From an uncultured Oscillospiraceae bacterium (lineage in GTDB: Bacteria; Bacillota_A; Clostridia; Oscillospirales; Oscillospiraceae): a stretch of DNA of 7,678 nucleotides. How positions within the stretch are numbered: position 1 is the first letter of the stretch; each line of letters starts with the position of its first letter. This document shows positions 5,851-7,678 of the stretch, piece after piece. A program made the position numbers and the translations under genes. Location of the stretch: the NCBI GenBank assembly GCA_934667865.1, contig CAKUMR010000049.1, forward strand, positions 1 to 7,678, read 5' to 3'. Below the pieces are notes generated by a model that was given only the letters and a program-made list of their open reading frames with translations, was not told the origin of the DNA and searched no databases.

Positions 5851-6195
5851 GCAAAGCAGGCCGCTCCCGCACGGGGTGCGGCCGCTGTGTAAAGCAGTGT
5901 TTCCGCCTTGACCCAGTTTCAACCCGCGCTTCCGTGCAGGGAGCGACAGCGGCAAGCCGTCCATCAAGCATCTGATGAGCCAATTTCAACCCGCGTCCCC
6001 GCACGGGGAACGACCTCTTCCAGCAGTTCCACGGCGTAAACTTTCCGGTTTCAACCCACGCTTCCCATGCGGGGTGCGGCAAAAAGGAGGTGCTTATCGT
6101 ACTGTTGACCGATATTTCAATCCACGCTCCCCGTGCGAGGAGCGACTCACGGGGTCCCCGTCTGAGTCCAGCGACATTTATTTCAACCCAGGCTC
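5851..6195 (-). CRISPR. Decayed type I-C-like CRISPR array (orphan)
   Basis: Six related 32-33 nt units recur with regular spacing: R0 5851-5882 (only its CCGCTCCC...GCGGC half recognisable), R1 5916-5947, R2 5983-6014, R3 6048-6080, R4 6114-6146, and R5 6180-6195 (truncated after ATTTCAACCCAGGCTC). Shared features are a start [A/G]TTTCAA[C/T]CC and an end GGAGCGAC or a variant, with a central GC-rich dyad. Spacers are 5883-5915 (33 nt), 5948-5982 (35), 6015-6047 (33), 6081-6113 (33) and 6147-6179 (33), all unrelated. Repeat size, spacer size and the GTCGC...GGATTGAAAT form on the minus strand match type I-C arrays, so the crRNA strand is minus and the leader side would be the high-coordinate end. 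R4 is closest to the usual repeat and keeps the CGCTCC/GGAGCG stem. No two repeats are identical, no cas gene is visible, and the leader is absent, so the array is almost certainly inactive. Confidence 0.87.
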
Positions 6196-7678
6196 TTCTG
6201 AAATGAGATTGACTTCCCCAGCGCCTCGTTGTCGTAGCTCTGCACCTCAAACAGCTTTTTCAGCCCGCCGGTCAGCTCCCTTTTGTAGCTCTCCTGCGCG
6301 GACTGCTTCGCTTCTTCAGCCTTTGCTGCCGCCGTTTCCGCACGCTCCTGCGCCCGCTGCGCCTTTTCCGTCGGCGTGAGGGAAAATTTCGTTTCTCCCT
6401 TGACTTTCTCATCGTTTTGTGCTACTCTCGTGTCCGAGGAAGCATTGTGTGATGTGAGCGAGTCCCTCCCGCTTTGGCGGGCTGAGGACACGGCGCCGCC
6501 GGCAATGCTTCCTTCGTCTATTCTTCGGACGTTATTGATGTCGTATAGGATGTTTCTGTCATTTCCCCTTGCAATATTCAGTGTTGCAGAGTATATGTTT
6601 CCCGCAGCATCCTGAACATACGTTTTTCTATGTTCCCATCCTCTGCTATCCATCCACTGGTGATTGTGTTCATCGGTGGTATTTTCATGCTCCGAGGTTC
6701 CTAGCAGCTCAGAGATATGCACAACTGCAAGCGCCCTTGTATTATCCCCCGTGTATCGCGCCAGCTTGTCAATCACCCTGTGGCTGTTGTTTGCGCCGTC
6801 TTTCCTTACACGGTCATTCTCTCTTGCCAGATAGATTGTTTCTTCGTTTCCGCTTTCATCAACCGTCTGCAATGTTTTCCCCGCAAGGTTTTCGTATACG
6901 AATTTTCCGAGTACCTTCCCCCAGTTTCGCGGGCTTACTCCGTCAAACAGTTTCGTGTCCAGCACCACGCCGATGCCGTAATCCTGTTTTTCGCCTTTGA
7001 TCTCCGCAATAGAATAACCGTTCCCCGCATCCTCCGTCAGCAATGCCCGATCCCAACCGAGGTCGGGCATTTTGTTTTGCCGTTCCTCTGCGGTCAGCTT
7101 CCGGCGGCTTGCCGTCTCTCTGGCCTCGATCTCGCCTGCGGAATTGATGTACTGCCCCAGATAGACCTCGCCGGGGTTTTCCATCTGCCGTTTCAGATCA
7201 AGCAGCTTCCCGAACCACTCCTTCGGATAGAGCTTTTCATAGAGTCTGTCGTGCTCTGCGTCCATCCGATCGTATTTCTCCGTGTCTCCCGGCTTCTCGG
7301 AGTAGAAAAGCCGCTCCAGTTCCCCGTCGATCTCCTGATAGCGGATATAGTCGTTCTGTTCTTCCTTTGTCAGGCCGTTCAGAAGGTCGCTGTACTCCTG
7401 CTGCAATCTCTCCTGCAACCGGTCGCCGCTTTCATAGTCGCGCCGCGCCCAGTATTCCGGGCTTGTCCCGCCCTGGAATCCCTCGTATTTCTGGATGATG
7501 TGCTGAATCTCGTGCAGCAGCGTCTCCGGCCCCTTGCCGAACAGGCTGTCGGAGAGAATGATCGCGCCGTTTCTTTTGTCAAACTTTCCCTTCACGCCGG
7601 GATCCAGCTTTTCAAAGCGCAGCGTCGTGTGCCGCAGCAGAGGGTATGCCTCATAGAGTTCGTCGTGCTTCAGAAAGT
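6183..7678 (-). CDS. Large polyvalent mobile-element protein, zincin plus BECR-like domain (N-terminus beyond window)
   Basis: The frame is open to the right edge, with 497 residues visible; a GTG at 7595 is not a convincing start. In visible numbering from 7676, residues 1-80 hold FEKLDPGVKGKF...GAIILSD then LLHEIQHIIQKYEGF with an HExxH zinc-protease motif (H55, E56, H59). GEIEARE (181-187) probably supplies the third ligand. This matches the zincin-like domains in 'large polyvalent protein' ORFs of phages and integrative elements. Residues about 232-387 (GIGVVLDTKLFDG... to RNILYDINNVRRID) resemble the phage BECR (barnase/EndoU/colicin E5-D/RelE) nuclease-like domains of such proteins; this is by recall and less certain. 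A KFSL motif and an Ala/Glu-rich coiled coil (435-467) follow. The C-terminus then ends abruptly, with final codons and stop inside the degenerate CRISPR repeat R5, suggesting 3' truncation. The middle (about 6500-7000) is visibly less GC-rich than the housekeeping genes. Confidence 0.75.
   Translation of the reverse strand, partial: FLKHDELYEAYPLLRHTTLRFEKLDPGVKGKFDKRNGAIILSDSLFGKGPETLLHEIQHIIQKYEGFQGGTSPEYWARRDYESGDRLQERLQQEYSDLLNGLTKEEQNDYIRYQEIDGELERLFYSEKPGDTEKYDRMDAEHDRLYEKLYPKEWFGKLLDLKRQMENPGEVYLGQYINSAGEIEARETASRRKLTAEERQNKMPDLGWDRALLTEDAGNGYSIAEIKGEKQDYGIGVVLDTKLFDGVSPRNWGKVLGKFVYENLAGKTLQTVDESGNEETIYLARENDRVRKDGANNSHRVIDKLARYTGDNTRALAVVHISELLGTSEHENTTDEHNHQWMDSRGWEHRKTYVQDAAGNIYSATLNIARGNDRNILYDINNVRRIDEGSIAGGAVSSARQSGRDSLTSHNASSDTRVAQNDEKVKGETKFSLTPTEKAQRAQERAETAAAKAEEAKQSAQESYKRELTGGLKKLFEVQSYDNEALGKSISFQKSLG

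Noticed and set aside
6147..6179. The palindrome ACGGGGTCCCCGT in the last spacer as an operator or attachment site
   Set aside because: It lies wholly within one normal-length spacer and is not repeated elsewhere in the window, so it is most simply spacer content.
5669..6250. A 193-codon minus-strand open frame across the repeats
   Set aside because: It translates the CRISPR repeats into recurring pieces such as EAWVET and ARGAWIEI, a common artefact of arrays, and it continues into the GNAT leader and promoter.

Overview
The window looks like a chromosomal stretch from a GC-rich member of the Clostridia, probably Oscillospiraceae/Ruminococcaceae-like. This is inferred from the RpoB N-terminus, a SpoVB/MATE-type flippase, strong GGAGG ribosome binding sites and near-consensus sigma-A promoters with 17-bp spacers. 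No 16S gene is present, so the assignment is tentative.

Layout. At the left edge the first 50 codons of rpoB (minus strand) are read from their own extended -10 promoter and a leader of about 160 nt. Then comes a gene-free stretch (about 310-690) holding two copies of one terminator hairpin that bracket three other long inverted repeats. Next, on the minus strand, is a probable transcription unit: tRNA-Leu(GAG) under a perfect TTGACA-N17-TATAAT promoter, a terminator hairpin, the manganese exporter gene mntP, and an abutting NUDIX hydrolase gene that ends at the second terminator copy. Divergently on the plus strand lie rsmE (16S rRNA m3U1498 methyltransferase) with its own promoter and terminator, then a two-gene unit of a SpoVB/MATE-like flippase and a family-6 (hypoxanthine/deoxyinosine type) DNA glycosylase. 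A 17-bp hairpin terminator is shared with a convergent GNAT acetyltransferase gene, which has its own promoter and a structured leader.

The accessory part starts at about 5850. Positions 5851-6195 hold a strongly decayed CRISPR array with type I-C-like repeats: six repeat copies including two partial ones, five spacers of 33-35 nt, and no two repeats identical. No cas genes or leader are visible. The array runs directly into the 3' end of a large minus-strand gene (6183 to beyond the right edge) encoding a phage or integrative-element 'large polyvalent' protein with an HExxH zincin motif and a probable BECR-type nuclease-like domain. The last codons and stop of that gene lie inside the final degenerate CRISPR repeat. 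This suggests that a mobile-element fragment joined the array at its leader side and left an orphan array.

The housekeeping genes (transcription, rRNA modification, tRNA, Mn export, nucleotide and DNA repair) form short independent units with clear promoters and terminators. The most unusual items are the decayed array, its junction with the mobile-element gene, the overlapping hairpins between tRNA-Leu and mntP, and the palindrome cluster before rpoB.
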